The notes under the pieces: generated by a model | What the model saw: only the letters and a program-made list of their open reading frames with translations | What the model was told of the DNA's origin: nothing | The model's database searches: none | Shown here: in pieces, positions 26,701 to 35,832 of the stretch | How the letters are laid out: every line of letters begins with the position of its first letter | How positions within the stretch are numbered: position 1 is the first letter of the stretch | Source of the DNA: Halicephalobus mephisto | Taxonomy: Eukaryota; Nematoda; Chromadorea; Rhabditida; Panagrolaimidae | Assembly: GCA_009193035.1 (NCBI GenBank) | Contig: SWDT01000008.1 | Span: 372,001-436,000 of the forward strand | Direction: 5' to 3' | Length of the DNA: 64,000 nucleotides | Made by a program: the position numbers and the translations under genes

Positions 26701-27281
26701 ACAGGCAATAGTGGTTTCGTAATTTGTTTCTTGGACTTATATTTTCTCCGAATAAATCTGGAATTTTCTGAATTAACATATACGAAATAAAAATCCCTTA
26801 GAGTTAATAATTATATATGAAAGTGCTACAGATTCGGAAAATTACAATATTTAAGTCGTTGTTGAAAATTAATTTTTTATAAAAAATAAAAAATGAAACT
26901 CACAGCGGCGAAGGCTGTCGGGGACAAATCCAAAACGAAACTCATTCTGTAAAATTTGGAATAAAATAAACAACAAGTATTTGAGATTATTTTGAATTCT
27001 TCGTCGACGGAAAGTTTGTCTCCGTCCTTCAACTCGACTCCCGTGACTTGGAAGGGCTTGAGGAGCCGGGGTTCGGGTTCCGTCAGCTTAATGAAGCTGT
27101 CGTGGAAATCCAGGTACCAATTCATCCTCCTCGTCCTGGAGATCCTGAATTTATGACTCATCAATATATGAACTTCAGTGGCTTCTCTAATCATGAAATC
27201 AGAATCGTCGTCCTCTGCGTGGTGGCTCTGTCTCGACGGAATCCGTCCTTCTCGTTCTAAATCCTCGTCCATAGGGTCCAT
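8714..27281 (-). CDS. szt2: SZT2 homologue (KICSTOR complex subunit), 15 exons
   Basis: Exons on the minus strand: 27281-26904, 26145-25100, 24456-24361, 24091-23660, 23182-22619, 21544-21040, 19509-19263, 19219-18719, 18264-15811, 15361-14877, 14310-13842, 13683-12631, 11817-10213, 10054-9298 and 9173-8714. All phases close, giving about 3,683 residues, near the size of human SZT2. Diagnostic segments include HILMSHKFRISRTRRMNWYL, a V-L-D-L-S-P block, V-F-I-V-T-D-G-V, VREGYSLLNLNI and FCLVAKYSYVKIV, in the same order as in vertebrate SZT2. Acidic and serine-rich linkers and a K-K-T-K-K-K-K-K basic patch (start of exon 9) are disordered insertions. SZT2 scaffolds KICSTOR, which tethers GATOR1 to lysosomes and restrains TORC1 when amino acids are low. 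The exon 9 donor is weak (G|GTCTGT at 15810); A|GTGTTT at 15834 keeps the same phase. The exon 13 donor at 10212 is inferred. Confidence 0.85.
9185..9290. repeat. TATG/TATA microsatellite in last SZT2 intron
   Basis: Alternating TATATATG and CATATGTATA motifs with interruptions fill the 124-base intron between exons 14 and 15 of the SZT2 homologue. The spurious in-frame extension it creates (I-Y-T-Y-V-H-type peptide) is not coding. Confidence 0.75.
11942..12099. mobile_element. MITE-like element, degenerate copy 1
   Basis: Begins TCACAAAAAAG and ends CCTTTTGTGA in inverted orientation. The interior carries GATGTATCAGATA and CGATACATTG motifs as in the other copies at 20507-20638, 51131-51478 and 55042-55503. 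It lies in the SZT2 intron between exons 12 and 13. No coding capacity. Confidence 0.5.
12350..12612. repeat. tandem repeat, unit about 55-60 bp, about 4.5 copies
   Basis: The unit reads roughly TTTCTAGAAAATTAAATTT, then TTTCGAAATTTTAATCATTA, then GTAATTTT. It is repeated with almost no change up to the exon 12 donor of the SZT2 homologue at 12630. The high copy identity points to recent expansion. Confidence 0.85.
14540..14830. repeat. direct repeat A, copy 1 (SZT2 intron 10)
   Basis: About 285 bases closely matching 20690-20970 in the same orientation, with only scattered differences. It contains short plus-strand open frames (for example 14583-14789) that also exist in the other copy, but these show no codon-level conservation and no recognisable protein. 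Confidence 0.85.
15366..15790. repeat. direct repeat B, copy 1 (SZT2 intron 9)
   Basis: Fills essentially the whole intron between exons 9 and 10. It is nearly identical (a handful of substitutions by eye) to 18272-18684, the intron on the other side of exon 9. It includes the GTCTCGAAGCGAGATTTTAG motif that recurs in other introns of this window. Confidence 0.9.
18272..18684. repeat. direct repeat B, copy 2 (SZT2 intron 8)
   Basis: Near-identical partner of 15366-15790 in the same orientation. On the minus strand the similarity ends at CTCAGAGGACTAG, just downstream of the exon 8 donor, and just downstream of the exon 9 donor in copy 1. Both host introns are phase 1. Confidence 0.9.
19596..19880. 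repeat. tandem duplication, unit about 134 bp, 2 copies
   Basis: Two near-identical units beginning AAAATAAATCT, each containing CTTTTTTGATGATTTTTCTC and a TTTCAGTAGAGATG block, in the SZT2 intron between exons 6 and 7. Confidence 0.8.
20012..20104. repeat. long imperfect hairpin (inverted repeat, arms about 40 nt)
   Basis: The left arm starting AAAACAAATT and ending ATCTCACT (to 20053) is complementary to the right arm starting AGTGAGAT (20065) and ending AATTTGTTTT. There are a few mismatches and a loop of about 11 bases. Size and shape resemble a miRNA precursor or a very short MITE. It lies in an SZT2 intron. Confidence 0.55.
20507..20638. mobile_element. MITE-like element, copy 2, about 130 bp
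   Basis: Terminal inverted repeats: the left end reads CACACAACAAAGGGTACATT and the right end reads AATGTACCCGTTTTCTGTGT, complementary over about 26 bases. The interior has GTATTGGATACATT and CCGTATCCGGATACATCC palindromic motifs. Same family as the elements at 51131 and 55042. No coding capacity, so a non-autonomous element. Confidence 0.75.
20690..20970. repeat. direct repeat A, copy 2 (SZT2 intron 6)
   Basis: Same orientation and nearly the same sequence as 14540-14830. It shares, for example, AAGGTTTAGGAATCCATCAA and the CACTTCTTAAAAAACAAAAA block. It lies in a different intron of the same gene, outside the repeat B pair. Confidence 0.85.
21735..22390. repeat. tandem repeat, unit about 110-123 bp, about 6 copies
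   Basis: Units start near 21740, 21848, 21966, 22074, 22197 and 22320. Each carries AGTAGTCCTAGCACGAAATT followed by TTAGAATTTCTTAAAAGTT and ACAGTATTCTGTAATTTTG. It lies in the SZT2 intron between exons 5 and 6. The core resembles repeat B and other dispersed copies in the window. Confidence 0.85.
23225..23615. repeat. tandem repeat, unit about 103 bp, about 4 copies
   Basis: Each unit contains GGTTACTGTAATGAATT (or a close variant), TAAAATAATTAT and TTTAGAATTACTGT. It fills the SZT2 intron between exons 4 and 5. Confidence 0.8.
24225..24345. repeat. minisatellite, unit about 25 bp
   Basis: AAATTTAAGAATTTAGAAAA with TTTTG is repeated about four times directly downstream of exon 4 of the SZT2 homologue. 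Confidence 0.75.
24640..24990. repeat. tandem repeat, unit about 108 bp, about 3 copies
   Basis: Units contain AGATTCTGAATCTGTTATAG, ACTCCACAATATCTAACAAG and AGATCTACTAAATCTTTGAT, with CAAAAAAGTTCTAGAAGA at the end. It lies in the SZT2 intron between exons 2 and 3. Confidence 0.8.
26325..26610. repeat. inverted repeat, left arm (SZT2 intron 1)
   Basis: About 285 bases whose reverse complement is almost identical to 28441-28728 in the second DDX24 intron. A more diverged copy of the same family seems to follow directly at about 26640-26830. Confidence 0.88.
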
Positions 27282-27692
27282 TTTCACTTCTGATTACTCT
27301 ATATGAGGACACTGTATAAAACAACAGTAATAACAGTCATTCATAAACAGAAGTAAAAATTTAAAGCATCTGAATTCGAAACTTTAACAAACAACAGATC
27401 CGATGCTTGGCGAAACGGGCCAGTCGCCAGCCACACATATTGTTGAAGATTTTTTTCCTTGTCGTCCTATTTTCCCTCCGGGTATACTTTAAATGAATTC
27501 TAACTATTCTATATGATACTGTACAAAGTAGTCATAAATAATTTAAAATAAAAATCCAAACAATTTAAATTCGAAACTTTAATAAACAACAGATCCAATG
27601 CTTGGCGAAACGGGCCAATCGCCAACGACGCAAATTGTTGAAAATTTTTGATTTTCTGTGTTGTCCTATTTCTCCTTTAGGTATACTTCGAA
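27282..27692. promoter_or_regulatory. divergent SZT2/DDX24 promoter with tandemly duplicated motif
   Basis: The two genes start 411 bases apart on opposite strands. The region is a degenerate tandem duplication with a period of 195 bases. The best conserved block, at 27407-27430 and 27602-27625, is TTGGCGA, ten bases, then TCGCCA(A/G), a dyad with E2F-like TTGGCGAAA. Copy 2 ends in CTCCTTTAG followed by GTATACTTCGAA and the DDX24 ATG, so the acceptor is intact. Copy 1 has CTCCGGGTATACTTT at the same place, with the acceptor AG lost. Confidence 0.65.
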
Positions 27693-30600
27693 ATGGGGAA
27701 GAAGAAATCTCAAAAGCCGAAGAAAACCAAAAACCAAGGTTCTACGAAAGATTCGAATATGAATCTGCCTGTCGAAGGCGAAGACGACTTCGATATCGGC
27801 GATTTCATCGAGGAAATTGATCCTGAGGATGTCGTCATTGTTGTAAGTTGCTTTCATATATCGAAATTTCTCAAACTCCTTCTTTAGGGTTCCAATTCCA
27901 ATCGGAAGAGGAAAAATAAAGGAAAAAAGTCAATTCAGAAGCCTGAGAACGAACCTTCGGAGAAAAAACAAAAAAAAGAAATTGAAAATCCCGAAGATAA
28001 AGCAGAAACTGATTCAGAAGATGGTGAATCTGATGACAAGCCGGATGGAGAGAAAGTCGCTGAATCCAAACCGAAGAAGGGCAAGAAGCCTGGCGTCGTT
28101 GATCCGGAGACTTTGTCCCTTGACATGAGTGCCTGGAACAAATTCTTCCTTCCTCCTGAAGTCCTGGATGGATTAAGGAAGATGCGATACACCAAACCGA
28201 CAGAAATTCAAGAACGAGTTCTGCCAGAGGCAATTCTGAAACGATTCGATATCCTTGGAGCTGCCGAAACTGTAAGTTGTTTGACAAAGTAATCTGTTCC
28301 CGATTGGGTACTTTGGGTGTTGTAATTTCTTGAGTAGATCCTTTCATCTTTATCTTAACACTTTACTGAACCGTCCTCCAAAATATATGGCAATATGACT
28401 AGATTCCAATTTTAACAATTAAACGTGTATCTAACATCATCCTTTCATACGAGAATTAATTCCCGAGGGTTTATAGGAGGTTCGTTACTTTGTATATCCG
28501 AATGGAGGGGGTTCTATGTCCATTTAAGTAGAATATAGTTCCGAAAAGCGAATTATGAAATCAATATCACCGAAAATGGAAATTCCGCACTACTTTGGGT
28601 TCTGGAAATTTCTAAAAATGCATGTTGAGGTCATTTTGCAGCGAAATTCACTTTTGATTATCTACGATATATGGTTTTGAAATCATTATCGTCCAAACCT
28701 GATTTTAGGCCACTTTAGTTTCTAGACATTTCTATTGAGATTGTTTTGTAACAACAGCTATTTTCTCTTTTTTGTAATAACATGACATGGGTTTCCTTAA
28801 TGAACTTTATTCCTCCAGGGCTCGGGCAAGACTATGGCTTTTTGTATTCCTATCGCTACTAGACTGATTCAAACTGAACAAAAACAAGGTCTTCGTTCTT
28901 TGATCCTTGCTCCTACTCGAGAACTTGTGATGCAGATAAAAAAAGAAATGGAAAGACTCTTGGAATTTACACCGTTTACTGTAATCCCTGTTATTGGTGG
29001 ATTAAATGAACACAAGCAAGAACGGCTTTTGAAATGGAAACCGGAAGTGATTGTGGCTTCTCCTGGAAGATTATTTGCTCTGAGTGAACGAAACCAGTAC
29101 TTGAAGGACTTTTCAAATTTGGATTTTATGGTAATTGACGAAATGGATAGGATGGTGGAATCAGGACATTTTGCTGAAATGGAGAAAATTCTGGCCAGAG
29201 TTCATGCTGGTGGAAATAAGGCCCTTCAAACAATGGTTTTCTCGGCTACTTTGTCATTTGTTCATTTGCCTATTTATCGACCTGGGAAGAAAGCGGAGAA
29301 AATGACAAAAGAACAAAAAATAGAACGTCTTGTTAAAATTGGTGGCCTGAAAGATAAATATAAAGTGATAGATTTGAATCCAGAAGTCGCAACTCCGAAG
29401 ACGTTGATTGAAACGAGGGTAAATTGTGATGGTTTGTTGGATAAAGATACGAAGATTTATTATTTATTAAAACGTCATACTGGAAGAACTTTGATTTTTA
29501 CAAATTCTATTGATGCATCTCGAAGATTATCGAATCTTTTGAAAACTCTTCAATGGGATCCGATTCCTATGATTCTTCACGCTAAAATGCAACAAAGAGC
29601 TCGTTTGAAGCATCTTGAAAGATTTGCGGGTTGGTTTTTTTTATTTTTTAAAAAATAATTCATATTTAATAAGGTATTTTTGTAAAAGTTATGATTATTA
29701 ATGTTTTCATATATAATTATTATCCTTAGATGATAGGAAAAAGCTTATATGATCTGAATGTCTTTGTTTTAGAAGTTTCTAGATTTATCCGGAGAGAATG
29801 TAGTTTTTAAAATATTAATTACGGAATAATCATTAAAAAAATCAAAAATTTAAACTAGTTTAATTTCTAAAAATTTCATATGATTTTTAAAATATAATAA
29901 TGAAATGATTTCTGAGCATAATCTAAATTCTAGGCTACTTTGAGTTCTAAAATCTTCTACAAATTCTCTATAGGATAATTTTATAAAGAATTTTATGATT
30001 TTTGTAATATGATTGTGAAGTTATGTAAAATTATGAAATAATTATTGTTCAAAATTGTAGACTACTATTGTTTTTAATGAGTTTTAAGTTTGTTGAGATA
30101 ATTTCGTGGAAAACTTATCTTTGATTTTTACAAATGATATCATATAATTCTTTGAACTTTAAATTGTGATCTCTAGCAACTGAGAACTCTGTCCTGATTG
30201 CAACTGATGTTGCTGCTCGAGGATTGGATATCAAAGGAGTCGAAAACGTCATCCATTATCAGATTCCGAGAACGGCTGAGGTTTGTCATCCTTTTTTAAC
30301 AACTATTGGTCGATGATTTTTAGAGTTATATTCATCGTAGTGGAAGAACAGCGAGAATTTCAAATGATGGAATTGCAATTTTGATGGTTGATCCTAAAGA
30401 AGTTGTTCTTTATAGAAGAATTTGTGCAAATTTGAAAAGAGAAACAGATTTTCCAGCTCATTTTATTGAATATGGAAAACTTTACGAAAAATGTAGAGAA
30501 CGAGTAGAAGCAGCTTCGAAAGTTGAACAAATTGATTTTCGATTAGCTAAGTATTCTGGAGCTGAAGCTTGGCAACAGAAGGCAGCGGATGAAGCTCTAA

Positions 30601-30855
30601 TTGAACTTGATGGAAGAACGGAAGAGGAGATTGAAGAAATTCGAACATTGAAAGCAGAAAGAAAAGCCGCATTTGGTGCTTTGAAAGTTTTGCTGAAAAT
30701 TTCTCTTCCATCAATTACTCCTACTGAATCGAATGATATGTCCTCTAGAGTACCTATCTTGCAGACTAAGAAACGTAAGCCCCTTTGAAATGCTATCTAT
30801 AAGATTAATCGTTTTCCTTTTAGAACTTCAGCTCTGGGACAAGAAGAAGCGATAA
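27693..30855 (+). CDS. ddx-24: DDX24/Mak5-type DEAD-box RNA helicase
   Basis: Six exons: 27693-27842, 27888-28271, 28819-29629, 30177-30280, 30324-30774 and 30824-30855, about 643 residues. A lysine-rich acidic N-terminus is followed by the Q motif ([11 protein letters not shown]) and motif I (ETGSGKT, split by intron 2). Then come PTREL, ASPGR, motif II as DEMD instead of DEAD, motif [14 protein letters not shown] (motif V) and HRSGRTAR (motif VI). The long loop between SATL and the next domain, with KVIDLNPE, and the [14 protein letters not shown] stretch are typical of DDX24 and yeast Mak5, nucleolar helicases needed for 60S ribosome assembly. The start follows an acceptor by 12 bases, consistent with trans-splicing. 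The last exon codes only about 10 residues (ending L-W-D-K-K-K-R). Confidence 0.88.
28441..28728. repeat. inverted repeat, right arm (DDX24 intron 2)
   Basis: Reverse complement of 26325-26610 with few differences by eye. Together the arms bracket the divergent promoter and first exons of both genes, with about 1.83 kb between them. Confidence 0.88.
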
Positions 30856-31132
30856 AGAGATTGTCAAACATGCTGGTTGTTGCTCATTTAACAGACAGAA
30901 AATTTGTCCCAGTAACCTTTGAGAAATGATTAATGATTGGTTCTGGATTTTTTGTTGAGTTTTTGGATTTTTAATGAAAATGTTTTTGTTTTTTTGGAGA
31001 TGTTTTAGGTTTTTTTGGTTTTTATTTTTGGGAAATAGTGATATGGGAATTTTTGTCTGATATTTTTGCCACGTTTTTAGTTTTTTTCAGACTTTGGGAA
31101 GGATTTTTTTTTGATTGAATAACTTTTAGAAG
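30856..31132 (+). promoter_or_regulatory. spacer DDX24 to SLC28 with candidate trans-splice acceptor
   Basis: A T-rich spacer of 277 bases between two plus-strand genes. It ends in AACTTTTAG followed by AAG and the ATG at 31133, so the downstream coding region begins three bases behind an acceptor. This fits trans-splicing, and possibly an operon with the helicase gene. Confidence 0.45.
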
Positions 31133-34100
31133 ATGAATTGGTCAGATTCGGGAAGTTTGAATTCTATTCCGAGAATTAATGGAGTTGTGAATTCTGGATT
31201 CGAGGATGATATTGAACAAATTAAAAATAGACAAGAATTAAGAAATCCAAATTTTCAAAATCAAAGAGAAATAAATAGTTCTGAAGATGATTATGATGAT
31301 TTTCCAGAATATGAAGATGAAGATGTTAAAGGAATTATGAAATATGTTTCATTTGTTCAAAATGGAATAAGTGAATTTTCGAAAAATAATTCGATTTTTA
31401 TTAAAGTTTTTATTATTGGAATTTTGGTTATTTTATATCATGTTTGGTTAGGATTTGCTTTATCCAGAAGTTTCAAAAAAGCCGAATTTATGATGATCGT
31501 GACGATTCTGGCTTGGGTTGGATTACTGTATTATTTTTTTTTGAAACCGAAATTTGGAGAATCATTCCAACAGAAGTTTATTTCTCCGATCGGACAACTC
31601 TTCGGAGTCGTTTGGGAAACTAAATTTGTCAAATTGTAAGTAATTTTTTATTTAAAATATATTTTTCAAGATTTAGAAATTTTTAAAATTTGGAATTTTT
31701 TAAATTTTATAAAAAATTTTAGAAATTTTTAGAGGTTTGTTGAAAATTCTAAAATTTTCTAGAATCTAATGGAAAATTCGGAAATTTTTCAGAAATTTGT
31801 TGGAATTTTTAGTTTTTGAAATTTGAAAAAAAATTTGAAAATTTTTGAAAATCTTGTTGAAAATTTAAAATTTTTCTGAAACAGTAGAAAATTCTAATTT
31901 TGAAATATTTATAGATTTTGAAAATTTTTCAGAAATTTGTTAACTTTTAAAAGTTTTTAAAACCTAATAAAAAATTCGAAAATTTTTGAAAATCTTGTTG
32001 AAAATTTAAGATTTTTCTAAAATAGTGAAAAATTCTAATTTTGAAATATTTATAGATTTTGAAAATTTTTCAGAAATTTGTTAACTTTTAGAAGTTTTTG
32101 AAATCTAGTGAAGGATTCAGAAATTTAAAAAAGTTTACAACCTTCTGAAAATTTCTGGAGTGAAGAGTTTCGAAATTTTTGAAATTTTTACAAGTTTTTA
32201 TTTTCGAGAATTTTACAGTTTTTCGAACTTTTTAATCTTGTGAAGATTTTCAGAATCTCATGGAAACTTTTAGAATCTTCTAGAATTTAGAAAATTTTAG
32301 AATCGAGATCTCGAAAAATTTTAAATATTTTAGAAAATTTAATTTTTACAATTTTTCATAATGTGATTAACGAATTTCAGAGGCTTTTATCTTGTGTTGT
32401 TTGCCGGGATTCTGACGTTCCTCCTGATAGATACGAGAAACGACCGTACTCGGCTGATCGGGCTCGGGGGGATGGCCTTCTTCATCATCTTCATGTTCGT
32501 TTTTTCCAAATCCCCGAGTAGAATCAACTGGAGACCTGTCATCTGGGGATTCTTCATGCAGTTTGTCTTCGGGTTGCTTATTCTCAGATGGAATTGGGGT
32601 TCGGACAAGTTCCAGAAGGCTTCTCACTACATCGTGGTTTTCTTGGATTACACCACCAATGGCACGGACTTCGTTTACGGATTTCTCTCGACTCCTCCGA
32701 ATATCTGCGGAATGGATCCGGTTTTTGCATTTTCGAGTATCCAAGTCGTGATTTACTTCGGATCAATTGTGGCATTACTGTATTATTACGGTATCATGCA
32801 AGTTGTTTTGAAATGGATGGCTTGGTTCATGCAGATCACACTCGGAACCACGGCTACGGAATCCCTGAATTCCTGTGCTTGTATCTTCCTCGGACAGTCA
32901 GAAGCCCCACTTTTGATCAAACCGTACTTGGACAAGATGACTCCGAGCGAAATCCACGCTGTGATGACTTCTGGATTCTCGTGCATCGCTGGATCTCTTT
33001 TTGCAGCTTACATCAGCTTCGGGGCTTCTCCTATTTATCTGTTGTCTTCTACAGTAATGTCAGCCCCAGGAAGTTTGGCCTGTTCGAAGATCCTTTATCC
33101 CGAAACAAAACGATCGAAATTAGTCAAAATTGAAGATTTAGAACTTCCAAAAGGCGAAGAATCAAACGCTCTGGAATGCATCTCAAACGGAGCTGTTATG
33201 GCCATAGATTTAGTCATGGCAATTGTGGCAAATTTGATCGTTTTTCTGGCACTTTTGGCTTTCATCGACAACATTATTCATTATACAGGATCTATGATAG
33301 GATACAATGATTGGAACTTTGAACTAATCATGGGGTACGCGTTCTTCCCCTTGGCTTACATCATGGGAGTTACTGCCAGTGCCGCTGAAACAAAAAAAGT
33401 AGCTCAATTGATGGGAACAAAGACCGTATTGAACGAATTCATCGCTTATCAGAAGCTAGGGGAGATGGAAAGAGAAAATGCTCTTTCTGTAAGTGGCTTT
33501 ATAGATAATCATAAAAATACTTTAAATTTTTAAAAATATTTAAAAATGCTTAAAAATATTTAAAAATACTTAAAAATACTTAAAATATTTAAAAATACTT
33601 AAAAATATTTTAAAATACTTAAAATATTTTAAAATATTTAAAAATGTTTAAAAATATTTAAAAATACTTAAAAATATTTTAAAATACTTAAAAATACTTA
33701 AAAATATTTAAAAATATTTAAAAATACTTAAAAATATTTAAAAATATTTAAAAATGTTTAAAAATATTTAAAAATACTTAAAAATATTTTAAAATACTTA
33801 AAAATACTTAAAAATATTTAAAAATATTTAAAAATACTTAAAAATATTTAAAAATATTTAAAAATGTTTAAAAATATTTAAAAATAGAAACTTTAATTAC
33901 GAAAACTCAAAAACTTGTCTCAACGCGAAATTTGAGAAATATCTTGTTAAGACCAAAAACTATGAAATTTATATTTTATATAGTAAAACAAAACTCCAAA
34001 ATTACAATATTAAAAAGTAAATATTTTTATTATAAAAAATTAAAAACTGTTTTGACAAAGTATTCAAAACTTTCCAGTCGGGACACAAGAATATAATTTG

Positions 34101-34743
34101 GTATTTTAGTAATTTTACAAGAATCCATAATTATCTAATAAATTTTAAAATTTTTAATAATTTTTAATAAATTTTAATAAATTTTAATAAATTTTAAAAT
34201 TTTCAATAAATTTTTAATAATTTTTAAAATTTTTAATAAATTTCAATAAATTTTTAATAATTTTTAAAATTCTTAATAATTTTTAATTTTTAATAAATTT
34301 TAATAAATTTTAATAATTTTTTAAATTTTCAATAAATTTTGAACTTTTTAATAATTTTTAAAATTCTTAATAATATTTAATAATTTAAAAAATTTCAGCC
34401 ACGATCGAGAATGATTGCCACTTATGCTCTTTGTGGATTTTCCAACTTTTCTTCCATCGGAATCCAACTCGGGATTTTGGGAGGAATGATTCCGCGAAAA
34501 AAACCTCTTTTGTCAAAAATCGTTCTGAGAGCGCTTTTGGCTGGATGTATTTCTTGTTTCATGACAGCTAGTCTTGCGGGAGTTCTTGTCGAGACTCCCC
34601 TCGCCAGTACCCCTTCCAGTTCTCGCTCCAACTGCTTCAACGTCACTCTCTACCAAGAAGTCCTCAACAACATCACTCATTCATCGACCACTTCATCGAC
34701 TCCATTCACTACGCCTCTGGCTAAATTCCACACAGAACTGTAA
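31133..34743 (+). CDS. SLC28-type concentrative nucleoside transporter
   Basis: Three exons: 31133-31635, 32381-33488 and 34399-34743, about 651 residues, similar to metazoan CNT1-3. A cytosolic acidic N-terminus is followed by many transmembrane segments. CNT landmarks are present: GQSEAPLLIKPYL (nucleoside-binding hairpin), S-C-I-A-G-S, M-G-T-K-T-V-L-N-E-F-I-A-Y (the family G-x-K-x3-N-E-F-x-A-Y signature, here with T before K) and CGFSNFSSIGIQLG. The family couples uptake of nucleosides to sodium or protons across the plasma membrane. The C-terminal tail has several N-x-S/T sequons (NVT, NIT) and is serine/threonine-rich. The long second intron (33489-34398) is almost all AT-rich tandem repeat. 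Confidence 0.9.
33525..33890. repeat. AT-rich tandem array (TTTAAAAATA/CTTAAAAATA units)
   Basis: Ten-base units such as ATTTAAAAAT and ACTTAAAAAT are repeated, with a higher-order block of roughly 120 bases that occurs about twice. It begins right after the exon 2 donor of the SLC28 gene. Confidence 0.85.
34130..34395. repeat. AT-rich simple array (TTTTTAATAAA)
   Basis: Irregular repetition of TTTTAATAAATTTTAATAA and TTTTTAAAATTTTT up to the acceptor at 34398 of the last SLC28 exon. Confidence 0.7.
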
Positions 34744-35557
34744 TCTAGTTCTGTATACATTTATTTTTAAAATTATTTTAAATGAAAAACAATAAATGAG
34801 CTTTCGTGCGAAATAGTCTCGACGCGAATTTTCAGAATTTTTTGGACTTTTTGATTTTAGATAATTTTAAAAGTTTTTGTTGGATTCTGAGAGCTTCAAT
34901 AAGATTCTGAAGTATTTTAAACCTTTTTATTGAATCCTGGAAAACTAGAAATATTTAAAAATTTTCAGAAATTTCTGTAAAATTTTCAACAAAAAAAATT
35001 GTAATTTTTGTTCCCCATTTTCTCATTTTTTATTTGGATTAATTTCGAAATTATTTTTTCTTAAATCACTGTCAATATTTTAGGAATCTGGCTCAACAAA
35101 TGAAATTTTATCTTGTTGCAAAAAAAAACAAATTTCCGGTCCGAATTTACGTATTATAAGGGCATTACTTGATCCAATGCATTATTTACATATAAACGAC
35201 ATACTTATTAAAGTAAACTGTTGTAGTTTACCGTTATAACAAATACTATAATTTCAGATATTGGGAGATGTTGCTGAAGCCATACAATGCCTTCTAGAAT
35301 GTTGTTACTTTTTTGATTTCCAATACAACTTAGCGATCATTCATTTTTGTACCTCGATGAAGCACTTTAGAGGAATTGAAAACACGAATATTGTATTGAA
35401 AGACTCTATTTATATGAAGATTTAATCGATGATGGATTTAACGAAAATGATATTTGATATTAACATTGGAAGATTCAGTTCACTATTGCAACAGAGTTGA
35501 TTCTCCAATCTTTTATGTTTATTGTAATTTCTGACAAGTTTTTGTTGTTTTTTTAAA
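34744..35557. other. 3' flank of SLC28 and intergenic sequence with one orphan exon-like segment
   Basis: AATAAA at about 34789 is a candidate poly(A) signal for the SLC28 gene. The segment 35258-35425 (+) follows a TATAATTTCAG acceptor and is open for 55 codons to a TAA, with a cysteine- and aromatic-rich peptide (C-L-L-E-C-C-Y-F-F-D-F). No start codon or upstream exon was found and no family was recognised. It may be a fossil exon. Confidence 0.35.
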
Positions 35558-35561
35558 TTGT

Positions 35562-35832
35562 TGTCTGTATATTTGTATATCTGTATGTCTGTATATCTGT
35601 ATGTCTGTATATCTGTATATTTGTATATCTGTATATCTGTATATCTGTATATCTGTATATCTGTATATCTGTATATCTGTATATCTGTATATCTGTATAT
35701 CTGTATATCTGTATATTTGTATATCTGTATATCTGTATATCTGTATATTTGTATATTTGTATATCTGTATATCTGTATATCTGTATATCTGTATATCTGT
35801 ATATCTGTATATCTGTATATCTGTATGTTTGA
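35562..35832. repeat. 8-bp microsatellite (TATATCTG)n
   Basis: About 33 copies of TGTATATC with occasional TGTATATT or TGTATGTC variants. Because 8 is not a multiple of 3, all frames cycle through V-Y-L-Y-I-C-I-S-type peptides. The long open frames here on both strands are artefacts of the repeat. Confidence 0.95.

Noticed and set aside
35562..35832. CRISPR-like array
   Set aside because: Direct tandem units with no unique spacers in a eukaryotic genome; an ordinary microsatellite. The same holds for the other arrays.
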